Source: Novosphingobium cyanobacteriorum (GTDB lineage: Bacteria > Pseudomonadota > Alphaproteobacteria > Sphingomonadales > Sphingomonadaceae). Taken from it: DNA of 43,882 nucleotides. The stretch covers positions 1-43,882 of the forward strand of contig NZ_JAROCY010000028.1 in the NCBI RefSeq assembly GCF_029436685.1. Reading direction: 5' to 3'. The first letter of the stretch is position 1. Each line of letters begins with the position of its first letter. The notes under the pieces were generated by a model. That model saw only the letters and a list, made by a program, of their open reading frames with translations. It had not been told where the DNA came from and ran no database searches. Positions 24,787 to 32,176 of the stretch are shown in pieces. The position numbers and the translations under genes are program-made.

Positions 24787-26985
24787 TTGTTGTTTCACCT
24801 GTCTCGCAGGGCCGTCCTGCTGTGCTCGGCGTTCCTGGCTTTTCCGGCTCATGCCGAAGAGGCCGCATCATCCAAAACCGCCGATGACGGCTCGGCCGAT
24901 CACATTCTGGTCATTGCCAGCCGGCAAGAGGATCCGGCACCGGGATCGACTGCCGTGGTCACCCAGACTGAACTTGAGAACGCGCGCGTGTTCAACGTCA
25001 ACGAGGCGCTGCGCAAGGTGCCCGGCCTGGTCGTGCGCGACGAGGAAGGCATCGGCCTGCGCCCCAATATCGGCGTCCGCGGACTTCAACCGACGCGATC
25101 GACCAAAATTCTGCTGCTCGAGGATGGCATTCCGCTGACCTACAGCCCCTATGGCGACAACGCGAGCTACTACCACCCGCCGATCGACCGCTTTGCATCG
25201 ATCGAGGTAATCAAGGGCTCGGGACAAATCCTCTATGGCCCGCACACGGTGGGCGCGGTCATCAATTATGTCACGCCGGACGTTCCCGAAACGCTGGGCG
25301 GGCACTTCAAGGCAGCAGTCGGCAATCGCGGCTACTATGACCTGACTGGAAGCATCGGTGGCCCGCTCGGGTCCGATGCGGGTATCAACCTGATCGTCAA
25401 CCGCAAGGAAAGCGACGGCGCGCGCGACAACCTGCACAGCGCGGTCACCGACGCCAATCTGAAGTTCCAGGCGCAACTCGGCGAGGCGCATTCCCTGACT
25501 GTCCGCGCGAGCCTTTACGACGAGAACAGCAAGCAGACCTACAGCGGCCTGACTCTGGCCGAGTACCAGTTCGATCCACGCTACAACCCCTTCGTCAACG
25601 ACCGGTTCAACACCCGCCGTTATGGCATTTCGGCCACCCATGGCTGGCAGGTGACGGATGATCTCAAGCTGTCGACCAGCGCGTTCTACAGCTATTTCGA
25701 TCGCAACTGGTGGCGCCAGTCCTCGAACTCGTCGCAGCGGCCAAGCGATGCGAGCGACCCGGCCTGCGGGGCGCCGGTGATCCTGCCGAACGGTGTACCG
25801 AGCATGCCCAATCTTTCGACGGGCTGCGGCACCGAGGGGCGGTTGCGCACTTACAATGTTTACGGACTGGAGCCGCGTCTGGTCTGGTCGCCGGCCTGGG
25901 GTCAGGTCGATGCCGGGCTTCGCATCCAGCACGAAACGCAGGATCGCCGCCAGTTCAACGCCGACACGCCGGGCGGGCGCACGGCGGGACCTGGCCCTAA
26001 TAGCGGCATCAAGGAACTCAGCGACCGCCGTATCACGGCGCTGTCAGGCTATGTCCAGGTACGGGTCGATTTGGGCGATGTCAGCGTTACGCCCGGTGTC
26101 CGGGTCGAGAATATCCGCTACAAGCGCGAGGACGGTCTGACCGGACTGGCCGGCAAGACAACCATCACCGAAGTCATTCCGGGTATCGGTGCAAGCTGGA
26201 AAGTGGGCGAAGACGCCATCCTGTTCGCCGGTGTCCACCGCGGTTTCTCACCGCCGGGCGTGGCAGACATCATCACCGCGACCGGCGGCACGCTCGATCT
26301 CGATGCCGAGCGCAGCTGGAACTTCGAGATCGGCGCGCGTTTCCGTCCCGCCCGGGGCCTGTTCGTCGAGGCGACCGCCTTCAGGCTCGACTTCGACAAC
26401 CAGGTCATCCCGGGAAGCATCGCCGCCGGAAATCCGGCGGGCGCCGTCAATGCCGGCAAGAGCCTGCATCAGGGTCTCGAACTTCTCGCGACCGGCAACA
26501 GCCGCGACGCGGGATGGACCGACGGCTGGGCGATCGAGGGGCGTGTCGCCTGGACCTGGCTTGCCGACGCGAAGTTCACCGCCGACCGCTGCGAGGCTCT
26601 CGCAGGAGCGGTCGCGGTTGCCCCGTGCGATGCCGGCGAAGTGAACGTGCGCGGACGTCGCCTGCCCTATGCGCCGGAACACACCCTTTCGGCGACGCTC
26701 GGCCTGTCCGCGGGGACGGTCCATGCCGAGGTGGAATACGTCCACGTTTCTTCCCAGTTCGGCGACAACCTGAACACGGTCGCGATCTCCGCCAATGGCC
26801 AGCGCGGCCGCATCCCGGCCTACGGCATCTGGAACGCCGCGGTGAATTTCGAGGTGTCGGACCGGTTCACCCTGTTCACGACGGTCAAGAACGTGGCGAA
26901 CAAGGTCTATATCGTCGATCTCCTGCGCGGTATCCTGCCCGGCAGCCCGCGCCTGATCCAGGCTGGCGTGACGGCGAAATTCTGA
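24787..26985 (+). CDS. TonB-dependent outer-membrane receptor (FecA-like)
   Basis: Outer-membrane ligand-gated importer, about 732 residues. Signal peptide (SRRAVLLCSAFLAFPAHA), candidate TonB box DHILVIASR, plug domain (LRKVPGLVVRDEEGIGLRPNIGVRGLQPTRSTKILLLEDGIPL, VIKGSGQILYGPHTVGAVINYV) and a 22-strand-type barrel ending in the aromatic QAGVTAKF. The plug resembles ferric-dicitrate receptors (FecA). The frame is open from TTG 24697, but I prefer TTG 24787, which has AGGGGG 7 bases upstream and starts directly at the signal peptide. No FecIR genes are nearby. Iron, zinc or copper chelates are all possible cargo. Confidence 0.85.
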   Translation: MLFHLSRRAVLLCSAFLAFPAHAEEAASSKTADDGSADHILVIASRQEDPAPGSTAVVTQTELENARVFNVNEALRKVPGLVVRDEEGIGLRPNIGVRGLQPTRSTKILLLEDGIPLTYSPYGDNASYYHPPIDRFASIEVIKGSGQILYGPHTVGAVINYVTPDVPETLGGHFKAAVGNRGYYDLTGSIGGPLGSDAGINLIVNRKESDGARDNLHSAVTDANLKFQAQLGEAHSLTVRASLYDENSKQTYSGLTLAEYQFDPRYNPFVNDRFNTRRYGISATHGWQVTDDLKLSTSAFYSYFDRNWWRQSSNSSQRPSDASDPACGAPVILPNGVPSMPNLSTGCGTEGRLRTYNVYGLEPRLVWSPAWGQVDAGLRIQHETQDRRQFNADTPGGRTAGPGPNSGIKELSDRRITALSGYVQVRVDLGDVSVTPGVRVENIRYKREDGLTGLAGKTTITEVIPGIGASWKVGEDAILFAGVHRGFSPPGVADIITATGGTLDLDAERSWNFEIGARFRPARGLFVEATAFRLDFDNQVIPGSIAAGNPAGAVNAGKSLHQGLELLATGNSRDAGWTDGWAIEGRVAWTWLADAKFTADRCEALAGAVAVAPCDAGEVNVRGRRLPYAPEHTLSATLGLSAGTVHAEVEYVHVSSQFGDNLNTVAISANGQRGRIPAYGIWNAAVNFEVSDRFTLFTTVKNVANKVYIVDLLRGILPGSPRLIQAGVTAKF

Positions 26986-27040
26986 TCGGGCGAGCCAGTC
27001 CGGCGTAGCGGCGCAGACGGCGTCGCCACGCCCGGCCGGA

Positions 27041-27469
27041 TCAATGCCGAGCGAACACGCTTGGGCGCTCCGTGCCGAAGGCCATGACCGCGTAAGGTTG
27101 CGTTCGTCCGCCCGGAACCTCCATCCCGGGCGACCCCAGCGGCATTCCCGCAACTGCCAGTCCGCGCACGCCCCTGGGGCGGCTCGCCAGAACACGGCGC
27201 ATGTCGGCGATGGGTACATGACCTTCGAAGGCCAATCCATCGACCACGGCAGTGTGACACGATGCCAGCGCCTCAGGCAGGCCGACCCGACGCTGGAACG
27301 CGGCGCGGTTGGCATCATCGACGATGCGCATGTCGCGCCCGAACGCTTGCCGGACCCGCGCCGCCCACTCCTCACAACATCCGCAGCCTGGATCGCGGTG
27401 CATCAGGATGTCGCTGGCGGCGAGAGCAGGTGTCGAGATCAGGGCCAAAGCCAGAAGCAATCTACGCAT
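27041..27469 (-). CDS. DUF411 periplasmic metal-binding protein (CopG-like)
   Basis: A 142-residue protein with signal peptide MRRLLLALALISTPALA. The motif HRDPGCGCCEEW contains the CxCC cluster typical of DUF411 proteins, which are associated with copper or cation resistance; CopG of Vibrio belongs to this family and binds copper. A further Cys lies at ASCHTAV. The C-terminal half (GVRGLAVAGMPLGSPGME...YAVMAF) is the conserved part of the domain. GGAG lies 8-9 bases before the ATG. It is on the same strand as, and downstream of, copAB, but separated from copB by 85 bases. Confidence 0.88.
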   Translation of the reverse strand: MRRLLLALALISTPALAASDILMHRDPGCGCCEEWAARVRQAFGRDMRIVDDANRAAFQRRVGLPEALASCHTAVVDGLAFEGHVPIADMRRVLASRPRGVRGLAVAGMPLGSPGMEVPGGRTQPYAVMAFGTERPSVFARH

Positions 27470-27554
27470 CTCATTTTACTCCTTTATCCATAGTTGGAGG
27501 GCATCGGGACACCGAAAGTCAAGATCGCCATTTTTACATAAATGCATCGAGTTC

Positions 27555-28505
27555 TCAGAACCAGAATCTCACGCCCCCGACAAAATTGACGGCGCTGGGA
27601 TCCTCGCCGCGCAAGCGGGAGTATCGAGCAGTGCCACTGGCTTTCCTCGACCATTCGACCCCGATGTAGGGCGCGAACTCCCTGCGGATTTCGTAGCGCA
27701 GGCGAGCGCCCAGTTCGAAACTCGACAGGCCCGAGCCGATGCCGCTTGCGGGTACGTCCTGCGCTGACAAATCGAGTTCGGCACGGGGCTGAAGGATCAA
27801 GCGCTGGGTAATCCGTTCGTCGTAACTGCCTTCGATCCGTGCCAGCAATTCGCCTTTGTTGGACAGAAAGACCTGCCCGGTGGAATGGAGCCAGTAGGGC
27901 GCAATTCCTTCGATTCCTACAACGGCATAGGTCCGCGAAGGGTTCGGCACGATGTCATGGCGCAGGCCGACCTGGACGTTCCAGAAGGGTGAGATCGCCC
28001 GTGAGTACAGCGCCTGGACCTCGACTTTCTCGATCCGCTGTCCGAACGAGCCTTCACCCTTCGACCGGATGACCAACCGGTCGATATCGCCGCCGAACCA
28101 GCCTTCGCCTTCCCAGCGATAGCCATCACTCCCATTCCGGACCTGCAACTCGGCGAGGTCGAACCGCACCATGGAGCCGCTGAAGGCGCCGTTCTCCTGG
28201 CGCAGCGCTGCGCGGGCGCGGGCCATTTTCGCGGGATCGAATAGGGCATCTGCAGCATGATCGTCTGGTGGTGCGGGAGCAGGCGCGGCCCCTATGGAAG
28301 TATCACCAGGCTGGCCCATATCCATGCCCGGCATGGCGTCGTCCGTCTTACCGGTCGGTGCTGGAATTGGAGGAGCCGCTTGCTCCTTCGGTGGCACTGG
28401 CTTTTGCCCCATGTCCATTCCGGGCATGGACTGGGTATCACTTTGGGCCATCGCCGGGACCGGCAGCGCGAAAGCAGTTACGGCGGCGAGCAGGATCGTT
28501 TTCAT
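27555..28505 (-). CDS. copB: CopB outer-membrane copper resistance protein
   Basis: A 316-residue outer-membrane protein with a signal peptide (ending AMAQ). The mature N-terminus carries two copies of the copper-binding-like motif MPGMDMG (about residues 28 and 58) in a Pro/Ala-rich stretch. The beta-barrel part follows, with WEGEGWFGGDIDRLVIRSKGE, LYSRAISPFWNVQVGLRHD and the C-terminal VNFVGGVRFWF, as in CopB/PcoB. It overlaps the copA stop (ATGA) and is cotranscribed with it. The role is to bind and move copper across the outer membrane. Confidence 0.93.
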   Translation of the reverse strand: MKTILLAAVTAFALPVPAMAQSDTQSMPGMDMGQKPVPPKEQAAPPIPAPTGKTDDAMPGMDMGQPGDTSIGAAPAPAPPDDHAADALFDPAKMARARAALRQENGAFSGSMVRFDLAELQVRNGSDGYRWEGEGWFGGDIDRLVIRSKGEGSFGQRIEKVEVQALYSRAISPFWNVQVGLRHDIVPNPSRTYAVVGIEGIAPYWLHSTGQVFLSNKGELLARIEGSYDERITQRLILQPRAELDLSAQDVPASGIGSGLSSFELGARLRYEIRREFAPYIGVEWSRKASGTARYSRLRGEDPSAVNFVGGVRFWF

Positions 28506-30295
28506 GCCGCATCCTCTTCGCGCCGCACCGTAACGACGCGGAACATGCCCGCCATCATGTGCAGCAGCATGTGGCAGTGGAACGCCCAGTCGCCGAGCCC
28601 GTCGGCGGTAAGGTCAAATGAGACCTTGCCGCCGGGCAGGACGTTGACCGTGTGTTTCATCGGATAATGACCGGGGTTGCCGGTGACCACCTCGAAGAAA
28701 TGCCCATGCAGGTGGATCGGATGCGGCATCATCGTGTCGTTGATCAGGTTGACTCGCACCCGCTCGCCCAGGCGGAAAGGGATCGGCGTGGTGTTGTCGC
28801 TGAACTTCTCGCCGTCGAATGACCACATGTAGCGCTCCATGTTCGCGGTCAGATGGATGTCGAGTTCGCGCGAGGGCACCCTCGCGTCCGAATTGGGCGT
28901 GAGCGACTTGAGGTCATGGTAGGTCAGCACCCGGTGATCGACCTTTTCGAGCCCGGTCGGGCGTTCGCCGGTGCGGTCGATCGGCATGGGGGAGAGCGTC
29001 GCAACCCCCGGTCCCAGCTTGACCTGCGGCGCGACGGAAGGGTCGCGCATCTTCATGCTCCCTCCCGACATGTCCATGGCTGGCATGGCGCTTCCGGACA
29101 TATCCATACCCGCCGTGTCGCCACCCGACATCTTGCTGTGGTCCATTCCGGCCATGCCGCCGCCCGACATGTCCATGTCGCCCATGCCCATGTCCTTCAT
29201 GGTCAATAGCGGCCGCTCGCGGATCGGCGGGATTGGCGCGACCATACCGAGGCGTGGCGCGAGGGTTGCGCGCACCTGGCCCGAGCGATCAATGGCCTCT
29301 GCAATCAGGCCATAGGCTTCGTCGCCTTTGGGCTCGACGATCACGTCGTAGGTCTCGGCGATGGCGATCTGGAATTCGTCGATCTCCACCGGCTGAACAT
29401 TCTGCCCGTCAGCTGCCACTACCGTCATCGGCAAGCCGGGTATGCGCACGTTGAAATTGGTCATCGCCGAGGCATTGATGATCCTGAGACGCACGCGCTC
29501 GCCCGGCGCGAACAGTCCGGTCCAGTTTGCAGTGCTGTCGTGGCCGTTGACGAGGTAGTGATAGGTCGATCCGGTGACATCGGAGATGTCGGTCGGATCC
29601 ATTCGCATCTTCGCCCACATCCGTCGATCTGCGGCCGACTGATCCTTGCCTGCAATCAACCCCGAAAGTGTCTGCCTCTGCATGTTGAAATAGCCGCCCT
29701 GCGCCTTCAGCTTGCGCAGGATCATGTGTGGATGGAGGAAGCTCCAGTCGGCCAGAATGATCACATGCTCGCGGTCATAGGCAACGGGATCGGGACCGGC
29801 GGGATCGATAACGATCGCACCGTACATGCCCATCGCTTCCTGCATGCCCGAATGGCTGTGATACCAGTATGTGCCGGACTGGCGCACCGGGAACTCGTAG
29901 TTGAAGGTCTTCCCTGCACCGATTCCGGGGAAGCTCACCCCGGGCACACCGTCCATCTGGAACGGCAGTAGCAGCCCATGCCAGTGGATCGAGCTTTCCT
30001 CGCCCAGCGAATTGCTCACCGCGAGGCGGACCTTCTGCCCCTCCTTCAGCCGGATTACAGGCCCCGGAACCGTGCCGTTGATGCCAACAGCGTGCCCTTC
30101 GCGCCCGCCGACACTGATCATCACATGACCGATGTCGAGCTGGATATCCTCGCCCGACACCGTCGCCATCGGTGCGCCAAGGCCCATAGTCCCGCTCCGC
30201 GCCCAGGCGGGGAGCGCGGCCGCGAGCGCAAGCCCGCCTCCGCCCCACAAACCGGTGCGGATCAGGGAACGTCGATCTATCGGGAAAGCTTGCAT
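28502..30295 (-). CDS. copA: CopA periplasmic multicopper oxidase (copper resistance)
   Basis: Periplasmic Cu(I) oxidase of the CopA/PcoA type, 597 aa from ATG 30295. A Tat signal (DRRSLIRTG then a Gly/Ala stretch) exports the folded protein. All four copper-binding segments are present: HWHGLLLPFQMDG, WYHSHSGMQ, HPIHLHGHFFEV and HCHMLLHMMAGM. Between domains lies a Met-rich insert (about 378-425) with repeated GMDMSG-like units, expected to store copper. The frame is open to ATG 30331, but that codon falls inside the proposed ECF -10 element (30330-30337), so I use 30295, the start of the Tat signal. It overlaps copB by four bases. Confidence 0.93.
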   Translation of the reverse strand: MQAFPIDRRSLIRTGLWGGGGLALAAALPAWARSGTMGLGAPMATVSGEDIQLDIGHVMISVGGREGHAVGINGTVPGPVIRLKEGQKVRLAVSNSLGEESSIHWHGLLLPFQMDGVPGVSFPGIGAGKTFNYEFPVRQSGTYWYHSHSGMQEAMGMYGAIVIDPAGPDPVAYDREHVIILADWSFLHPHMILRKLKAQGGYFNMQRQTLSGLIAGKDQSAADRRMWAKMRMDPTDISDVTGSTYHYLVNGHDSTANWTGLFAPGERVRLRIINASAMTNFNVRIPGLPMTVVAADGQNVQPVEIDEFQIAIAETYDVIVEPKGDEAYGLIAEAIDRSGQVRATLAPRLGMVAPIPPIRERPLLTMKDMGMGDMDMSGGGMAGMDHSKMSGGDTAGMDMSGSAMPAMDMSGGSMKMRDPSVAPQVKLGPGVATLSPMPIDRTGERPTGLEKVDHRVLTYHDLKSLTPNSDARVPSRELDIHLTANMERYMWSFDGEKFSDNTTPIPFRLGERVRVNLINDTMMPHPIHLHGHFFEVVTGNPGHYPMKHTVNVLPGGKVSFDLTADGLGDWAFHCHMLLHMMAGMFRVVTVRREEDAA

Positions 30296-30329
30296 GCGGC
30301 ACCAATCTGACCTGAACTGTCTGATGCCC

Positions 30330-30355
30330 ATACGCGGCCTGCGCCGTCGCCCCTC
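30330..30355 (-). promoter_or_regulatory. candidate ECF-sigma promoter of copAB
   Basis: Minus strand: GAGGG (30351-30355), 13 bases, then CCGCGTAT (30330-30337). This is the same arrangement as the two promoters around 31676-31751. It overlaps the stop codon of the ECF sigma gene and leaves a leader of about 30 bases to the Tat-signal ATG of copA. Confidence 0.65.
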
Positions 30356-30920
30356 ACTCTGGCCCCAGAATTTCCCTGAGCCTCGTCCGGGACCGATACA
30401 GCCGGGTTTCTACGGTCTTTTGGCTAACACCAAGGATTTCGGCCACCTCTGCCTGACCAAGGCCTTCGACGGTTCGCAGCACTAGAACTTCGCGCAGCCG
30501 TGACGGCAGTGCGGCGATCGCGTCGGCCGTCCGGCCGAGTTCCTTGCGGTTGGCAACCTGCGCATCGATCGGGGCAGACCCGTCGCAAACCGAATATGCG
30601 TCTTCGAGCGGCGCGGCGCGTGTGAAGAACGAGCGGACCCTGCGCCGCCGCGCCCAGTCCCGGCACTTGTTGAGCGCGATGCGTTTGAGCCAGGTGAGAA
30701 GCGATCGTTCAGGGTCGTAACGATTCAATGCCGCGAAGGCAGCTATGAAGGCCTCCTGGGTGAGGTCGAGCGCCTCATCGGCATCGCCGATATTTGCGCG
30801 AACCAGCCTGAACACCGGCTCGCGGTAGCGCGCCAGCAGTTCACGAAAGGCAGCCTGCTGGTTTCCGTGCGCAAGCACCACGAGTTCGGCGTCGCTCGCT
30901 TCGGAGAGCGACAGACTCAC
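30354..30920 (-). CDS. ECF sigma factor, CnrH-like
   Basis: A 188-residue extracytoplasmic-function sigma factor. Region 2 (about residues 20-92) contains DADEALDLTQEAFIAAFAALNRYDPERSLLTWLKRIALNKCRDWAR. Region 4 (about 135-185) contains LPSRLREVLVLRTVEGLGQAEVAEILGVSQKTVETRLYRSRTRLRE. The linker has one Cys. It overlaps the upstream CnrX-like gene by four bases (ATGA), giving the gene order Y-X-H of the Cupriavidus cnr system. It probably transcribes its own operon, copAB and copCD from the GAGGG-N13 motifs. CnrH-like assignment rests on partners and order. Confidence 0.9.
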   Translation of the reverse strand: MSLSLSEASDAELVVLAHGNQQAAFRELLARYREPVFRLVRANIGDADEALDLTQEAFIAAFAALNRYDPERSLLTWLKRIALNKCRDWARRRRVRSFFTRAAPLEDAYSVCDGSAPIDAQVANRKELGRTADAIAALPSRLREVLVLRTVEGLGQAEVAEILGVSQKTVETRLYRSRTRLREILGPE

Positions 30921-31372
30921 TGCGCTTCAGGGGCCGCAACGTCGGGTGTGAGCGCCTTGACTACGGTCCGGTCAAATACGGCGGCCTGATCGGGTTTCAG
31001 GACGGCCCGCATGGCGAAGAGGTGCTCGAGCGTAACCTTCTGCATGTCGCCCATCACTTGGTGGGTATGGTCGATCGCTGCTGTCACTTCGGGCCCATAG
31101 CCGTGCTCGGCCTCGATCGCCGCGGCAAGGTGGGCGTTGGCCGCGCGCATCTCCAGTTCGAGCGCCTGGCGGCGGGTGGCTAAGCGCCGTTCAATGGCAT
31201 CGATCTTGACTTCCTGAGCGTCATCGAGACTCAACTGCTTGTGCAGCAGTGCGTGGATTTCTGTCTCACTCTGTCGCGTCTGCTGGAAGAGTTCGCGCCC
31301 GGCATAGACACCGCCCATTGCCGCGAGAAAGGCAACCAGTGCGATAAGAGCGAGGCGCTTGCCCCAGCTCAC
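30917..31372 (-). CDS. CnrX-like periplasmic metal sensor
   Basis: A 151-residue, membrane-anchored (residues about 7-26) helical-hairpin protein. The metal ligands of Cupriavidus CnrX (His42, His46, Glu63, His119, Met123) appear here as H40, H44, E61, H117 and M121. All are shifted by exactly two residues with identical spacing (HALLH and HLFAM). This is strong support for a true CnrX/NccX-type sensor that binds Ni/Co, and possibly Cu, in the periplasm and acts on the anti-sigma factor. It overlaps the neighbours on both sides by four bases. Its output genes here are copper-resistance genes, unlike cnr. Confidence 0.9.
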   Translation of the reverse strand: MSWGKRLALIALVAFLAAMGGVYAGRELFQQTRQSETEIHALLHKQLSLDDAQEVKIDAIERRLATRRQALELEMRAANAHLAAAIEAEHGYGPEVTAAIDHTHQVMGDMQKVTLEHLFAMRAVLKPDQAAVFDRTVVKALTPDVAAPEAQ

Positions 31373-31647
31373 GGATGGACATCCAGCAAGGTCGATGGCG
31401 CAAGCGGATTATCGGGCGAGAACGGAGACAGCGGCCGGGCACTGGCCGGATCGCCGCCGGACAGCCCACCCCCTGCCACACCCAGAAGGAGCGCCAAGGC
31501 GGCGGCCAGGCTCATCATTCGTGTTGCGCCCATCGCTTCCTGACGCCTTTGAGCAAGACCGACGAAAACAGCGTCGTCGATCCCGGCGAGGCCAGTGGGA
31601 ACGGGTAAATCGCCAAGCCGGCGAAGGGTCTGGTCAAGGTCGAACAC
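31369..31647 (-). CDS. CnrY-like membrane anti-sigma factor
   Basis: A 92-residue protein: a cytosolic N-terminal part of about 42 residues (FDLDQTLRRLGDLPVP...AGIDDAVFVGLAQRRQEA), one transmembrane helix (about 44-62) and a short periplasmic tail (PFSPDNPLAPSTLLDVHP). Size and layout match CnrY, whose N-terminus clamps the ECF sigma factor. The start is GTG 31647, with GGGAG 7 bases upstream. The frame is open to 31818, but that would run through the promoter region. It overlaps the CnrX-like start by four bases. Sequence similarity to CnrY is weak, so the call rests on topology and position. Confidence 0.8.
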   Translation of the reverse strand: MFDLDQTLRRLGDLPVPTGLAGIDDAVFVGLAQRRQEAMGATRMMSLAAALALLLGVAGGGLSGGDPASARPLSPFSPDNPLAPSTLLDVHP

Positions 31648-31675
31648 GAAATTACTCCCAGTGTCTTTGCGCTTT

Positions 31676-31701
31676 ATACGCAGGCGCGCGCGCAATCCCT
31701 C
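31676..31701 (-). promoter_or_regulatory. candidate ECF-sigma promoter of the YXH operon
   Basis: Minus strand: GAGGG (31697-31701), 13 bases, then CTGCGTAT (31676-31683), leaving a leader of about 22 bases to the GTG start at 31647. It mirrors the copC promoter at 31726-31751 in the same divergent gap, consistent with autoregulation. Confidence 0.7.
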
Positions 31702-31725
31702 AAGAAAAGGCGGCAAGAAACTTTC

Positions 31726-31751
31726 GAGGGGCAACTGCGGCAGCTGCGTAT
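31726..31751 (+). promoter_or_regulatory. candidate ECF-sigma promoter of copCD
   Basis: Plus strand: GAGGG (31726-31730), 13 bases, then CTGCGTAT (31744-31751). The predicted transcript would start near 31758, about 29 bases before copC, with GAAGGA (31772-31777) as ribosome site. Element sequence and spacing are identical to the opposite-strand copy at 31676-31701. Confidence 0.7.
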
Positions 31752-31786
31752 TGAACAATGACACTTCCGTCGAAGGACCCCTTGCA

Positions 31787-32170
31787 ATGCGCCTTTCCCG
31801 TACCCTGCTCGCCATCACCGCGCTCGGCCTTACCGCGCCTCAACTCGCCAGTGCTCATACCGCACTTGTCGCTTCGACGCCGACGGCCAACGCCTCGGTC
31901 GCGGCGCCGACGAAAGTCGAGCTGCGCTTCAACGAAGCCGTGATCGGTGCCACCGCACGCGCCGAGATCGCGATGACTGGCATGCCCGGAATGGGTAGCC
32001 ACGCGCCGATGCCGATCACCGGTTTCACCGCCCAGATCGGCAAGGATCGCAAGTCGATGACCTTGCTGCTTCGGCGCCCGCTCAGCGCCGGAACCTATCA
32101 GGTGACCTGGACCGCCGCCGGTGCGGATACCCACCGGATGAGCGGCAATTTCAGCTTCACCGTGCGGTAG
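31787..32170 (+). CDS. copC: CopC periplasmic copper-binding protein
   Basis: A 127-residue protein with signal peptide ending ASA; the mature protein would begin HTALVASTP, placing the N-terminal His that binds Cu(II). The cupredoxin-like core has KVELRFNEAVIG and the C-terminal AGADTHRMSGNFSFTV, whose Asp and His complete the Cu(II) site. The Met-rich Cu(I) loop of PcoC/CopC is short (TGMPGMGSH), so it is mainly a Cu(II)-site type. ATG 31787 is preceded by GAAGGA. It is followed after 6 bases by copD. Confidence 0.93.
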   Translation: MRLSRTLLAITALGLTAPQLASAHTALVASTPTANASVAAPTKVELRFNEAVIGATARAEIAMTGMPGMGSHAPMPITGFTAQIGKDRKSMTLLLRRPLSAGTYQVTWTAAGADTHRMSGNFSFTVR

Positions 32171-32176
32171 GGCATA

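Noticed and set aside
27470..27554. MerR- or ECF-type promoter before the DUF411 gene
   Set aside because: A TTGACT is present but no -10 at an appropriate distance, no clear dyad, and no GAGGG-N13-CNGCGTAT.
28502..30331. copA start at ATG 30331
   Set aside because: The codon lies inside the proposed -10 element and precedes the Tat signal by 12 residues without a better ribosome site.
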